Source: Membranipora membranacea | Taxonomy: Eukaryota > Bryozoa > Gymnolaemata > Cheilostomatida > Membraniporidae | DNA: 64,000 nucleotides | Direction of reading: 5' to 3' | Assembly: GCA_914767715.1 (NCBI GenBank) | Contig: OU612065.1 | Coordinates: 14,138,001-14,202,000, forward strand | Shown: one piece after another, positions 50,601 to 61,940 of the stretch | Layout of the letters: each line of letters begins with the position of its first letter | How positions within the stretch are numbered: the first letter of the stretch is position 1 | Made by a program: the position numbers and the translations under genes | The notes under the pieces: generated by a model | What the model was told of the DNA's origin: nothing | Database searches by the model: none | The model's input: only the letters and a program-made list of their open reading frames with translations

Positions 50601-53600
50601 ATTAAGTTTTGTTATTACTTATTCAATCTATCTCAAATCGTTGCTTAAAGTTTCACATTATTTCATCAAATTAAAAAAGTCACACACATCGTGACGTGAC
50701 GTAAAAAGCCACTTTTAGCGCATACTATTTTCAACTAAAAATTAGAATAAAATATATCTCTAAGAAAAAATATAGCCTGTTTTGAAATTTCTAGCAATCA
50801 AATTAGCTCAGCTGTCCACTTTGCTAAAAACAGCCTTTTGGCCTTATTTCCATAATAAAATGACGCAACATCATCCAATCACATTTTTGATGAGCTATTA
50901 GCGATCAGTGGCACGGCAGCTTTCCAATGGTGTATAGAAAGTTGATATTTGCTGACCCCCGTGTCTCTACCTTAAATCATGTCATAACTTAATCTCTATC
51001 TAGAAGCTTCACACTGATATAATACTAAGGGAAAAGGGAGCTCAATACATTCATATCAACTCAACTTACTGCAGATCTGGAACTTAAATTTTAAGAAAAT
51101 TAATAGGCCCCTATGGCAATATTCCTCTTTGGATTTGCTGACATTCACCACTGCACAGATCATCATTACAGAAGATCTCAATAACTACGGTTTGAAATAT
51201 TTCACGGCAAATATTATCCATGGTATAGCATCAAGTATTTTTGATAGCTTTTCTGACTTTTTTGTGAGGCCAAAAAGTTTTCGTTTTTGCAAGAATGTGA
51301 ATCACTGAAAAGGAGGATAGCTTCAAAAATTATTTAATTTTATGAAAACTCAACAAAGAACAAAGTTGACTTTGTTGTTGTTGTGTTCTGTGCGTATATC
51401 AAGGTATATTATCTTTACTTGAATAATTCAGGTCACATTGGATTCGTTAAATCAGAGTGGAGGGAGGGATAACTCTTATTGTTCCAACATGACTGATCTG
51501 AGATCCTAATGGTACTATACGGTGCTCACAGATCTGTTGAGGCTTGTTTCTAATGTAAGTTTGTAGTCGAAATCCCTCATCGACCTAGTAATGTAACTTG
51601 GTCACCCCAAATCCCTCCAAGGCAGAAAGTTTTGGTGTTGTCTAGAGGGAAAATGCAGCTTTGGCAAAATGGTTCATATGTTAGTACATGGACACCTCGC
51701 CATTATAAACTAATATTAGAAACTAGACTCTGATACACCCAAGGGTAGATATATCATAGAGGAATGGTACAATGTACAGTGGAAAGAGGCTTGTCATCTC
51801 ACCTCATTAAATGTATTTGTCCGTGAGTGGGTTTTAAGGTCATCTGATTTGAGTTGTTCAGAGACTCTCTATAATGAATAAAAAAATTAACATAATAAGT
51901 TGTATAACAGAACATGACCTATTTTCAACAACCAGCCTGTGTGTTAAATGGGTAATACAGATTTTTTTAAATCCAAACCAGCAAGGATCACAAACCATCT
52001 ACTATCTCTTGCTATAGTCATGAATATCAGACTGGATGCTTCAAAGCAACATGCTTAAAGGGATAATACACTTCTGATCTCTGTTTGGCAGCCAATGGAG
52101 CACAGAAAAATGTATGTACATACAAAAACTCCTTATTTGTAATTCAAAACCCCTTGTTCTGCTCAAATGTGCATTCTAAATTGTAGTTGTGCATCTCCAA
52201 CAAGAAATAAGACAACTAACAGAATTGCTTGTGATCTGAAAAAAGCTGATTTTGTGAGCAGTTGTGTGCTCCTACCTCTTGGTTAGTGTTTCAATTGTCC
52301 AGATACTCAAAGTGCGCATGTGCAATAAGGATGACCTTTTGACTTTAGCTTGTTATTTTCTAACAGCCCAGCTTAACACTTTTACTACCATAACCGGATA
52401 TGGTAATAAAAGTGTTAAGCTGGGCTGTTAGAAAATAACAAGCTAAAGTCAAAAGGTCATCCTTATTGCACATGGCACTTTGAGTATCTGGACAATTGAA
52501 ACACTAACCAAGAGGTAGGAGCACACAACTGCTCACAAAATTAGCTTTTTTCAGATCACAAGCAATTCTGTTAGTTGTCTTATTTCTTGTTGGAGATGCA
52601 CAACTACAATTTAGAATGCACATTTGAGCAGAACAAGGGGTTTTGAATTACAAATAAGGAGTTTTTGTATATACATACATTTTTCTGTGCTCCATTGGCT
52701 GCCAAACAGAGATCAGAAGTGTATTATCCCTTTAACAGTTGGTCAAACCATCCATTGACACAATTCCAGAATTTGACAAGTATCCCAAAAAAAGTATTAT
52801 GGAATTTTTAAATGGAAAACATCTACGAATCTTAGTCTTTCATAACAATGGAATGTGTAATAAGTAAGTAGTGAGTAAGTTTGTACCTTTTGAATATGTC
52901 CATAGCGCTCTAATTGTGTTCTGAAACTTGTCTTTAATCTGTCAGTCTGTAATCTTTGTTGCTATATTATAAATATGAAAATACACTGATTAATTAGCGG
53001 AATGAGATTAGATAGAATGGATTGAGAACTTACTCAAGCGAAATTTCGATAAGCATAAATTATCAGGGTACCATCAACTAAGTGTATTAAAGTGAGCAGT
53101 ATTAGTTGCTTACTGCATACATATATCTATGACTCACAGATAGAATTTGCAGCTTATAGTGATGAAATTCCAACTCCCAATTTGCTAGGAACATGATTTA
53201 GAAATGTTCCTCCCCCTCAAAGTGAAAGTCAGTCAAATTGATGACTGGGTGGTTATATTGGAGGACAGTTTCATATTTCAAAATGTAACACAGACAATCT
53301 GACTCCAAGGATTTTACAATAATGATAACAAACCCGGTCTCCTCGTCCTACAGTATCGGTCAAGGTCTTTAATAACGCTGTTATCTCATTGGCTCTTTTG
53401 TTTGTTTCCTGCTGAATACTATGCCTAAAGTAATGACCAAAAAAAGCAAGTCCTCAGAAACATAACTATGAATTGTTTTGCGTGGGCCTTGAATGAAAGG
53501 GTTACACAATCTCATTAAAATAAATTATAGTCAGCAACAATTCATCTTCTTTAATTCATTCAACATTTACTTATTATGTTATAAGCAGTTAAAACTGCTC

Positions 53601-54755
53601 AAGCACAGAGAAGGGATACTCCAAACACTTGTGTTACGGGTATCGACATTGATATGCTCAAGAGTATCATATCATGCACGTTCATAATTCCCATTAGTTT
53701 AACATATTTTCTTGATTTGCTGTTCAGTGCCAAACAGAACACGTGATTGCAGTTGCATCATGGGAAAGTTGCTAACATGGTAGACTATAAACAAAACTCA
53801 CAGTTTTTCACGCAATTGAGGTCCATCATCCTTTGTGCCGACCTTCTTGGCTGTTCGTTCCAATACCGCAGCTACAAATCAGCAAGGTATAAATGTTCTA
53901 AAAACTAATCCATTTCATTCCCTCTTGATATTCCAGAAGGTCACATTTCAGTGAGCATACGCAAGTGATACATTTCTTGAATATTCGCGGGTAATATTTT
54001 GAAGATTATCTTCATCTATCATCGTATGATGAGACTTTCCAGCTTTTACCATTACCTTAGCCATTATCATGACATAAGTGACTTACCATTGCTGGTTATT
54101 TTGAACACAAGACTACTGATTGTTCTAGACTGCTCTTCAAATGATCCTCTTCCTGTAAAATTTATTAAGCGCTTATAGAAAACCAGACAAAATAAATATC
54201 ACTTCTTGTTACCATGTGCTAGTCGAACAAGGCACACGATGGCGTGACAACCAAAATAATGCTAAAATTCTATGGCTTTTGTTGCAGCAATGGTTGCGTG
54301 GCTTGCTCTGAAATGCATTTTTAGTACAGAATGTTAAGATTCTCACCTCGAAAATCATAATGAAAGAAATATGGGATCACTGGCTGTGAAAAGAAAAACC
54401 AAAGGTGGGGAAACTGTCTTATGTAATCCAAAGGCATCTATTAGTATTAGAGAAAATTCTGATCAGGTATAGAGGCCTAACGAATTTAAGGAGGGCAAGC
54501 GATTTTATTGTCAACCAGTCTCTCCTGTCCCTCACCCCTGAATTGTAGTTGCATTCTGCTATTAAGTGTCTTGCAAGAGAAAAAGTTCTTGATGATGACT
54601 TCCCAATATCTCAACTACATAAAATTCGAGGGCTAAATTTATATAATCTTCAGATCAAATCAGCAGAATACCATTACATTTTGATACTAACCCCCACTTT
54701 GTGAGAGAGATCCATATGATGATTGAGCTGAGCCACCAAATCCCTGACTTGACAT
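47628..54755 (-). CDS. Syntaxin 7/12-like endosomal Qa-SNARE
   Basis: Eleven minus-strand exons: 54755-54692, 54379-54347, 54152-54087, 53871-53802, 53424-53334, 52961-52887, 51868-51803, 49609-49472, 48987-48915, 48565-48483, 47735-47628; 288 residues (human STX12 276, STX7 261). Helical N-terminal segments (SFEEQSRTISSLVFKITSN to RLKTSFRTQLERYGHIQK) fit the Habc bundle. The SNARE motif runs RIRQLESDILDVNEIFKEL then GTMVYEQGDTIDSIE, with the zero-layer glutamine at Q221. After a basic KSYRKK the protein ends with one membrane helix (about 260-281) and a short GGKKSK tail. Such syntaxins drive fusion of early and late endosomes. I cannot tell an STX7 from an STX12 ortholog. Exon 2 needs the second of two acceptors (cacagccag) to keep phase. 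The first exon, MSSQGFGGSAQSSYGSLSQS, is low complexity. Two large foldback elements sit in its introns. Confidence 0.9.
49647..50975. mobile_element. 1.33-kb foldback element with TTAA ends
   Basis: The ends are ttaaggtagagacacggggg and its exact complement; arms of over 600 bp stay recognisably complementary to a centre near 50360, with indels and substitutions (for example ccataacgccaaacatgatg against catgtttggcgttattgaaa). TTAA at both ends fits a piggyBac-type target site, which is inference. It lies in a syntaxin intron. Open frames inside (50112-50363, 50380-50694) mirror each other across the palindrome and are not genes. Confidence 0.85.
52055..52735. mobile_element. 681-bp near-perfect foldback element with TTAA ends
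   Basis: Two arms of about 335 bp, from ttaaagggataatacacttc to its complement, are almost identical; I see only a few differences (gcgcatgtgc against gcacatggca side). The centre at about 52398 has an accggatatggt-type loop of about a dozen bases. TTAA bounds both ends. High arm identity implies recent formation or homogenisation. It lies in a syntaxin intron and would make a very stable RNA hairpin in the pre-mRNA. Confidence 0.88.
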
Positions 54756-56124
54756 TATGACAAATATTGAGATCTTCCTTCTAGCTGAAAATAGCTACCT
54801 TACGCGCTGAAGGCAGAACCAGTCATCAGCTATCTCTGTCCTTCTAACAAAATAAAGTAATATACATCTATGAGTGTCCTCAGTCATAGTGCAGACTCTA
54901 GAGGATGAAATCTTGGCATCAATTGGTGGTTAACATGCACATGCCTGGTACTGGGTTTCCAATGACAGCGAGATATTGGTACTGGTAGTAGTAAGTCCTA
55001 ATTCCAACAAATGTGGAAAAAGTGCTATCCGTGCTCCAGTCTGCTCTATGTCCCAATTGTAGTACACTATCAATACCAATAGCATGTATTTTTATTCCTC
55101 AGGCAATTTATTAGTAACAACAGAAATTGTTCTTTTGGACCACCTTTGGTCTGCCTAGGTCCTTTAAACACTAAATCATAAATTGAATAGTGCTTCACTT
55201 TTGAGCCCATGAGATGTTCTTTTAGTGAGAGGAGTTACTAACTTAGAAATGGATTATCTTCACACATCTATTGATAAGTTGATAGCAAAAATACAGTGAG
55301 TGGCAGAATTGAAATGTTATTCATTACATAGCTTATTTTATGCTTATTCATTTCAGTATCCTCTTTTAAGTTGCTTCAAACAACTAAATAGATGGATGGA
55401 AGTATATAGACTGAGATGTGTCCCTGGCTGGGGTTACCTGTACTTTACTACATTACCCAAGGGCAGTGGAGTATCAACCAGCCTTCTTTCTCAAAACAGG
55501 GCATGACACTAAATTCTTGCAAGCTCTAGGTCCCAATGGTCTTGTCCCCCTATTAAATTAATGGGCTTGATCAGAAGGGAAAGCAAAAAAGGATTGTTGA
55601 ATCTAAAACAAAAAAGCTCCTCATAAATTAAAGGAGTAGTAATGTTGTAGTGTTTGAAAGCAATAGCCCCAGGGATCTTCTCAACATGTATGCTGTTGTG
55701 GTACAGGAGGTTCCAACAGAATGCATGCTTGAAAACTACCATGGGCCATGTTTGAGTAGGTACACTTATGGATTAGAAATTAATTTTGGGCTGTTTCATT
55801 TTGTTCAAGAGAGACAACAAAACAACAAAAACTCAAGGGGGCAGTCACACATTGCCAAAATCCCAGGTTTTGGAGTAGACCTGTCCTGTGAGAGACGAGA
55901 CTGAAAGTTGTGAAAGTGAAACTCAACCAATACCATTTCCCAAAGTGTTATCAAAAGGTATATATTACAATTGAAAAAGTATGAAGAGCTCAACTGATCA
56001 TATGATCAAATTTTTGATCACATGACCATCATGTGACCAAAACAAGTAAAATTTCCTTGTGTGATTAGCAGGTGTTTCATGTTGATGACTATTTAATATT
56101 CATTTATTCAATGCAATTTCTTTC

Positions 56125-56370
56125 ATGGGAGGTTTGCACTGGGCCAATACTATGGCTCCTTCGTTGTTTAAGGTCATCCGTAAAAACAGAAACAATCGGG
56201 AGCAGATTAACCAATTTTTTGGCTCTGATTGGCTTGGTGGAGTGATGCCGAGAGCCAACACATTGGCTAAGACAAGAGCAGATCCACTGAGAGTACTGCT
56301 AGTGCAAGGATCACCACTACACATCCCAAAGAATGATCCTCTCTCATATATTGAAGAGTTGACTGGGTGA
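56125..56370 (+). other. Unidentified 81-codon open frame
   Basis: An open frame beginning MGGLHWANTMAP and ending YIEELTG, then TGA. Its composition looks protein-like (mixed charged and hydrophobic residues), but I recognise no family and find no clear acceptor upstream. It lies next to a retroelement fragment on the other strand and may be repeat-derived. The rest of the 54756-57202 interval shows nothing I can name. Confidence 0.2.
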
Positions 56371-56462
56371 TATGGGTTTGGATAGATATTGTCCGTAGCA
56401 GATTGGTCATTGGTTGTAACTAAACTGTTTCGATTGGACTCATTGGATCGAAAGCGACTCGG

Positions 56463-56515
56463 AATGCAGGCAAATGGACCAAACTTGGTCTAGTATCAAC
56501 CACTACTCTGATCTG
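56463..56515. repeat. Half copy of the TTTGCCTGCAT family
   Basis: The sequence ggaatgcaggcaaatggacc followed by aaacttggtct matches, in reverse, the arm at about 60367-60398 (gaccaagtttggtccatttg then cctgcattccc). No second arm is present, so this copy is truncated. Confidence 0.6.
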
Positions 56516-56800
56516 CTAAGCATCCGTACAGTTGGCCAGCATAAACTCATTCGGATGGAAAATTAGCTCAAACTTAGGCTTCGACAGTGTCAGGTGCAAA
56601 AGCTCTGACTTTGAGGCGTTGACTAGCATGTTGTTGATGACTGTCCATTCATTTACTTGATCTAGTGCAGTTTGGAGTTTTGTCTCTACTGACGGGTCTG
56701 ATTTTTGGAACGAGGTATACAACGTTAGGTCATCTGCATACTTTACAAGGTCTCAAGGATATCAATATAGCTCATAAGTATCACTCCTTGCTGCACATTG
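56516..56800 (-). pseudogene. LINE-type reverse transcriptase fragment, broken
   Basis: On the minus strand, KYADDLTLYTSF contains the catalytic YADD box of non-LTR reverse transcriptases, followed by the typical L..V..W...N.MLVN..KSELL segment (thumb side). Just upstream, in another frame, QQGVILMSYIDILETL resembles the preceding PQG...L...YIND box, shortened. So the fragment has at least one frameshift and a deletion. It stops at 56516. Only a small part of an element remains, and the clade cannot be set. Confidence 0.7.
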
Positions 56801-57202
56801 GGACACAGCTTCATCAATCAAAAGATAACAGCTGGGATATGAAAGCACTACAAATACCGAGCGGTTATTTTAACAGCTGTGAAAGACTTAAACGGTTCCC
56901 TTGCAGTATTATGCCCTACCTAACACATTGGCAAGCTCTACCTAGACAATGATCAATGGCGGGTAAACCACTGTGAGGCTGCAGTTGTTTTGTGCTACCT
57001 CCTTCCATAATAAATTCAGTGGTCTACAAATCTTGCTGATGATTTATTTACCCGCCTGCTTTGGTCTGTGAATCTTACCCAGGTCTCATTGGGTAGAGCC
57101 CGTGCACATCCACAACAAGAATATCTGATTGTACTTTATCTCTTTGGGATCATTCTATGTGTTTTTTACAGGCAGCTGCAAGAAGGGTACCAAATAAGCC
57201 AA

Positions 57203-58760
57203 ATGGATGAAACTACACCAATTGCACCAAAAGACAGGACAAGAAATGGTGCTGACTCGCAGGCGGTATACTATGGAGAGGGTCAATCTCCGGGACAGGT
57301 ACAGTAATATTTCCAGGCGTTGAAATATGTCTCTTGGATAATCAGTTTCAATGAACTTTATCAGTGATGTGTGCCAGATGGGGGAATAGCTTGGAGGGGG
57401 CCGATTCTTTGTTACCTTATAGAACTACGTAATATGAATGTAGGCCTCACACAAGCACTGCTGAGGGAAAGAGCTAAATATTTTATTTGAATAGCAGAGC
57501 TATTCAACTTTTTGTAATGGTGGCATGTGTTGCTGCACTTGTATGTTTATTTAATATTTTCCTTGTAGAAAATGCTGCAGTTGGGATGCATCGTGATGGT
57601 CACCCTAGCAGTTTTGGTAAGCAGCTACGTCCTCTCATGAATAGTTTCTTGGTTGTTGTAATGTATGATATTTTGTACTGTTACCCCAGATATAGATATA
57701 TTATATTCACTGTCTCAGTATGGCCTGCATCACTTATTTCCAATACGTGTTTTTTACTGTTGTAGCTTGTGTGTTGATAAGTTCCCTACCTGTTGTAGGT
57801 ATGTTTATCGTTATGTATATACCGAGGAGTGGTGAAAAAGATCAGCCATGTCGCATTCCTATATTTCATGTTCGCTGCATCTCTAGTTGGTGTGGCTGCC
57901 ATTCATCTTTTCATGGTAGGTCCTTGGGTATCTATATTCCATTATACCTACATAATTTTTTTGCCATTATGTAAGTTAGCAAATATTAACACGGTAATCA
58001 TCATTGTAGTGATAAAAAGATTGTTGGTTTTGGCCTATTGGTTTACCTCGAAATGGCCTCTGGTCTGAGATTGTAGCTTCCCAAACTGGAGTGAGCAAAT
58101 ATTCTTAACATATTTACTACTGGTCTCATCTGAGGTATATAAAAAATCTCCTTAGCTGTGATTGGGAGTCGTCATCTACTAATATTACAAGAGAAAGTAA
58201 CTCCCATAACTATATTTTACTCCCCTTTTTGACAACCTTCTATCGGTCATCAAACATTATAACGATTGATATACATATCCCGTGATAGACCAAAATTTCC
58301 TCTTTCATGTAGAACACTATTACGTATAAAATATATTACGGTATACGCAAGTTAAAACTGCCTGTGATAACAGATTAAATTGAGGCTGAAACTTACATTG
58401 AGTTTTCCAAGATGCTGCCTAGAAGCATTACGAATCGCTGCCAGAAGTGAAAACAAGCAGGCAGTGATAGTTCGGGGATTTGACTGGTCAGTGAGATCCT
58501 ACAGTGACTGAAAAGGTCTTGTCATGGGTACAACCAAGGGAGATGGGAGATCAATGATGATGACTCTTCTAACCACAACCATAATAGACATGCATTGCCA
58601 CTTGAGCCAAAAATGTTCCTCTACCCTTCTATCTCTAACATTTCAGGTGTTATTTATGAAGAAAGGCTATATAACAGAAGGTAAGATGTGGTTTTCATAT
58701 ATATCTGCTTTTCTATTAGTAGTACAAACTGTTTTTATTGATGTAATAATATTTCAGTGA
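57203..58760 (+). CDS. Small four-helix membrane protein, TMEM243-like architecture
   Basis: Four exons in phase 0: 57203-57298, 57569-57616, 57799-57915, 58647-58760, giving 124 residues. A polar N-terminus (MDETTPIAPKDR) is followed by helix 1 (QLGCIVMVTLAVLVCLSL), a basic turn (YRGVVKK), a long hydrophobic stretch that can form helices 2 and 3 (VAFLYFMFAASLVGVAAIHL then FMVLFM), a KKGYITEGK turn and a last helix ending at FIDVIIFQ. Human TMEM243 (118 residues) has the same length, helix spacing and a similar turn (YRQGDLEPKFRK) before its last helix. Sequence identity is low, so the family name is tentative and no function is claimed. A gtaaga inside the last exon could lead instead to 58758-58942, which I find less likely. 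Confidence 0.5.
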
Positions 58761-60365
58761 GTCCATACCTACAACTAAATTTGTATAGTGGCTTTCAAGC
58801 AAAGATCTGCTATGAATGGATGCAGAAACCAGTTTTTTCACCCTTTCACACAAATATTGAATACTTTTTCTATCGTACGTTATATGAGTGCACTTATGTC
58901 TCACAAAAAAATATGTCAACTGCGTCTTTTTGCAATCAATAAACTATAACACATATCATCTACCACACCAGGACCTTCATTAGTCCAGTGAATCTTCCTC
59001 AATAAGACATATATTTGTGGTCTCACAACAGCGATTCAAACTTGTTGGGCTAGAAATACAGAATCTTGAAAGGCCTCAAAATCATATTCTCGACCAGACT
59101 ATAAGGTCTATTCTAATTTCATTTTACTGCCAGTATAGGAAAATACAGGAAATTAATTTTCAGGACCAGGAACAATAAGTGTGTTGTTTTAATTTCTGAG
59201 TAATTTCCAATTTTTTTCGGATCTAAATTTTTTTGAGCTTCGCATGCGGGCATCTATTAAATGAACAAAACTTCCTCTACCAGATGTGGCTGCAGAGTTT
59301 TTGTGTCAATTCCCATCATTGTAGTATTGGTTTACATTGTGTTTGTTTCTAAGGAATGGTAGTAAGAATTTGTAACTCATGTGCCACTATAATTGAGAAA
59401 CACATAGTTGCCGTAATGCAACAGAAAAAATACAATGACTTGCCTGTACATAAGAGGGCTGTCATTTGTGGATAATTCTCCCTCTGGTCGTCAACTAAAT
59501 AATCAAAGTATTTAGATTTTGCTGCTTGAACATAAGACGTTCATTCTATGCTGACTTGTAAACGCTAGGTTGTCGTTTGGTCGCTGATGCTACTCAGACC
59601 CAACATTTGAAGTTTCTAGCTATGAACTTTCATCAGTTTATTGCCCTATCATATTTTCTTATTATAACCACAAAGGCGCTCATTTTGATCTGGCAGCTTC
59701 CACGTAACAATTCGAAACCTCGCTCATTTACTGTACAGATGATTCAAAACGTGAAAATTTCACTGACATAATTAGATAAACATTGATTTACCAACTCATT
59801 GTACCAGTTAACTGGCCAAATATGTGGTATTTATCAGGGAGGTTGGGAGTGTTCTCAAACTCCCTTGTGTAGTCTATGCATTCTTTGAACAGGTTGTTGT
59901 TCCCTCTTGTTTTACTTCACTTATCAACCACTACATTATATCACTTTTTCAAAACATTTACATTGTTAAATTGGATATGATTGGCAGTTACATTTTATCA
60001 CTGCCCAATCAAATTTGTAGTCAAAATAGTCAGACTTTCCACAAGACTTTTTGCAGATATTTTGAGAGGGGTGTTAGGACGACTCGCTTGTAAATGCTCA
60101 TCAGAATAATGGCTATAAAGATCTTGTGATATAGATTATCCTAACACAAGGAGTAAATTTACCACAAGGCCAAATGTCAGTTTAGTCATTGGACTGTCTC
60201 CTGGGACTTGCAAGCCTGCATTTTACCTGCATTTTCAGGCTCAGTGGTTTTGGTGGTTGATAGTGAACAGTTGAGTTGTATATTCTCCCTGTTGTTCAAT
60301 ATCAACCACTACTGAACTAGCCTGTCTTGACAAACTTGTCAAAACAAGCTGTACCACTGTGACTT

Positions 60366-60500
60366 AGACCAAGTTTGGTCCATTTGCCTGCATTCCCAGT
60401 CGCGAGATGATGAGAGATGAGAGCTCCCGATCCACTAGTCACGCCGCAGTGGAAGGGAGCAACAGGAATGCAAGCAATTGGATTTAACTTGTTCTCATTG
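60366..60500. repeat. TTTGCCTGCAT-family element, long copy
   Basis: Outer parts gaccaagtttggtccatttg and gcaattggatttaacttgttct match the flanks of the 34155-34218 hairpin, and cctgcattccc pairs with ggaatgcaag. The interior includes ggaagggagcaac as in that copy. Just upstream, tagcctgtcttgacaaactt (about 60319) resembles the TAGCCTG hairpins. Confidence 0.55.
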
Positions 60501-60696
60501 TGACTGTACATGCATGACTGACACATGCATACAAGCCACAGGACTCCATGATTTTTTTTGTGTTGTCTGGGGATGACCTTACTAAATTTGGTAGCTCAAC
60601 TGTTTTGCAGCAGCTGTCCAGAGCGGAGTGCATTGTATTGTCAATGAGATGTACTCTCTCATTGGTGCTCCCTTTACTTTACTTTCCTATCTCCCC

Positions 60697-61600
60697 TAGG
60701 GGTGGAACGGATCAGGGTTAGGCAACCTCGGATCGGATATTGGATCGGTCCGTTAATTCAACCTCGGATCGGATCCGGATAACACGTACAAACGATAAAT
60801 TTACCAGTCCCAGCAGCTGTACTTTTGCACCATAATATACAGTTAAGGTCATTGAATACATGGATAAACACCGTCAACAATCTTTTCCCTGCACCATTAC
60901 CCTAATTTAAATGTGTATTATATATCTGCTTGGATATAATACTTTACAAGGAGCAACTTATCACTCAAACAGCCAAGAGAAATTGGTTCACACAAACAGA
61001 TTATTTGAAAGGATCATCATTAATGAGTACAAAGATCTCTTCACTCCAAGCATTTGTGCATAGACACTCAATTTGCCAGGTTCATTCAAACCCGATGTTA
61101 ATAATCACTGAGTTTGAACAAACTCCCTGCTCCTATGTCCCAAACTCACTGCTGTGATTAGGATAGGAATTGTCCTCCTACTTTGAAGAAGCAGAAGAGG
61201 ATAACCTTGTACATCAAACTTAGACAGTTTGTTACAAGGAACATCATTGGATTCAAAATTATGTCTTATTCACAACGATCTGAATAAAAATGCTTCTCTC
61301 AATTTCAGCAGAAAAAACACAACCACCAAATTTATTACTAGCAGATATGAAAATGAGATATGTATTGAAAGCCTCCTGATCACCACTGAGTGCTTTCAGC
61401 CAAACTCAATTGTCTAATCTGAACTACAAATTAATGACTATCATACTTCCTTCTTTGTCGTTTTTAGTGAGATAAATGATGCTAAGTAAGTGTTGATCAT
61501 CTCGGATCAGACATAACACATATCCGATCCGGTTTGTGGTTGAATCCGAGGTCAAATATCCGAAATTCAACTCCAACCTCAAGAGGTCGTTCCACCCCTA
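60697..61600. mobile_element. 904-bp hAT-like MITE
   Basis: Terminal inverted repeats TAGGGGTGGAACG and CGTTCCACCCCTA bound the element. Subterminal aacctcggatcggat repeats appear at the left end and gatccggtttgtggttgaat/ccgaggtc at the right. The flanks atctcccc and atccccca agree at 6 of 8 positions, which fits a decayed 8-bp hAT target duplication. Internal open frames at 60930-61157 and 61229-61417 look like chance. Apart from this and the repeat at 60366, the 58761-61940 interval shows nothing I can name. Confidence 0.7.
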
Positions 61601-61940
61601 ATCCCCCAGTTAAATTCTATGAACTTGATCAAAATCTTGTGCAGGGAAGCCATAAAAAAAGGGCATTAGATTGTGGTTAAGTTAAACTTGGTCAGGCTAG
61701 GCGTAATTGCATTCAACAAAAGTTTAATTTTCAAATGGCTATTACTCCTCTCAGTGTGAGACCAGCCCGTCCGGAAGCATAGCAATGAAAAGATGCCTAA
61801 TAGGCAAATTTTGGTTTACCCACCCTTGTCTAGATAAATTTGGGTGAGGTAGGGTATTGCAAGCATAATATTTTATTGGACTTGGTTGTATGATATTCTG
61901 TACAGCTGTACTGTAAATCTGGTTTTAGAGGAGAGGTGCC

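Noticed and set aside
50112-50694. Pair of opposite-strand open frames
   Set aside because: They are mirror images across the foldback element, not genes.
58758-58942. Extra terminal exon for the TMEM243-like gene
   Set aside because: It would replace the last membrane helix with a long low-complexity tail; reading through gives a better match to the family length.
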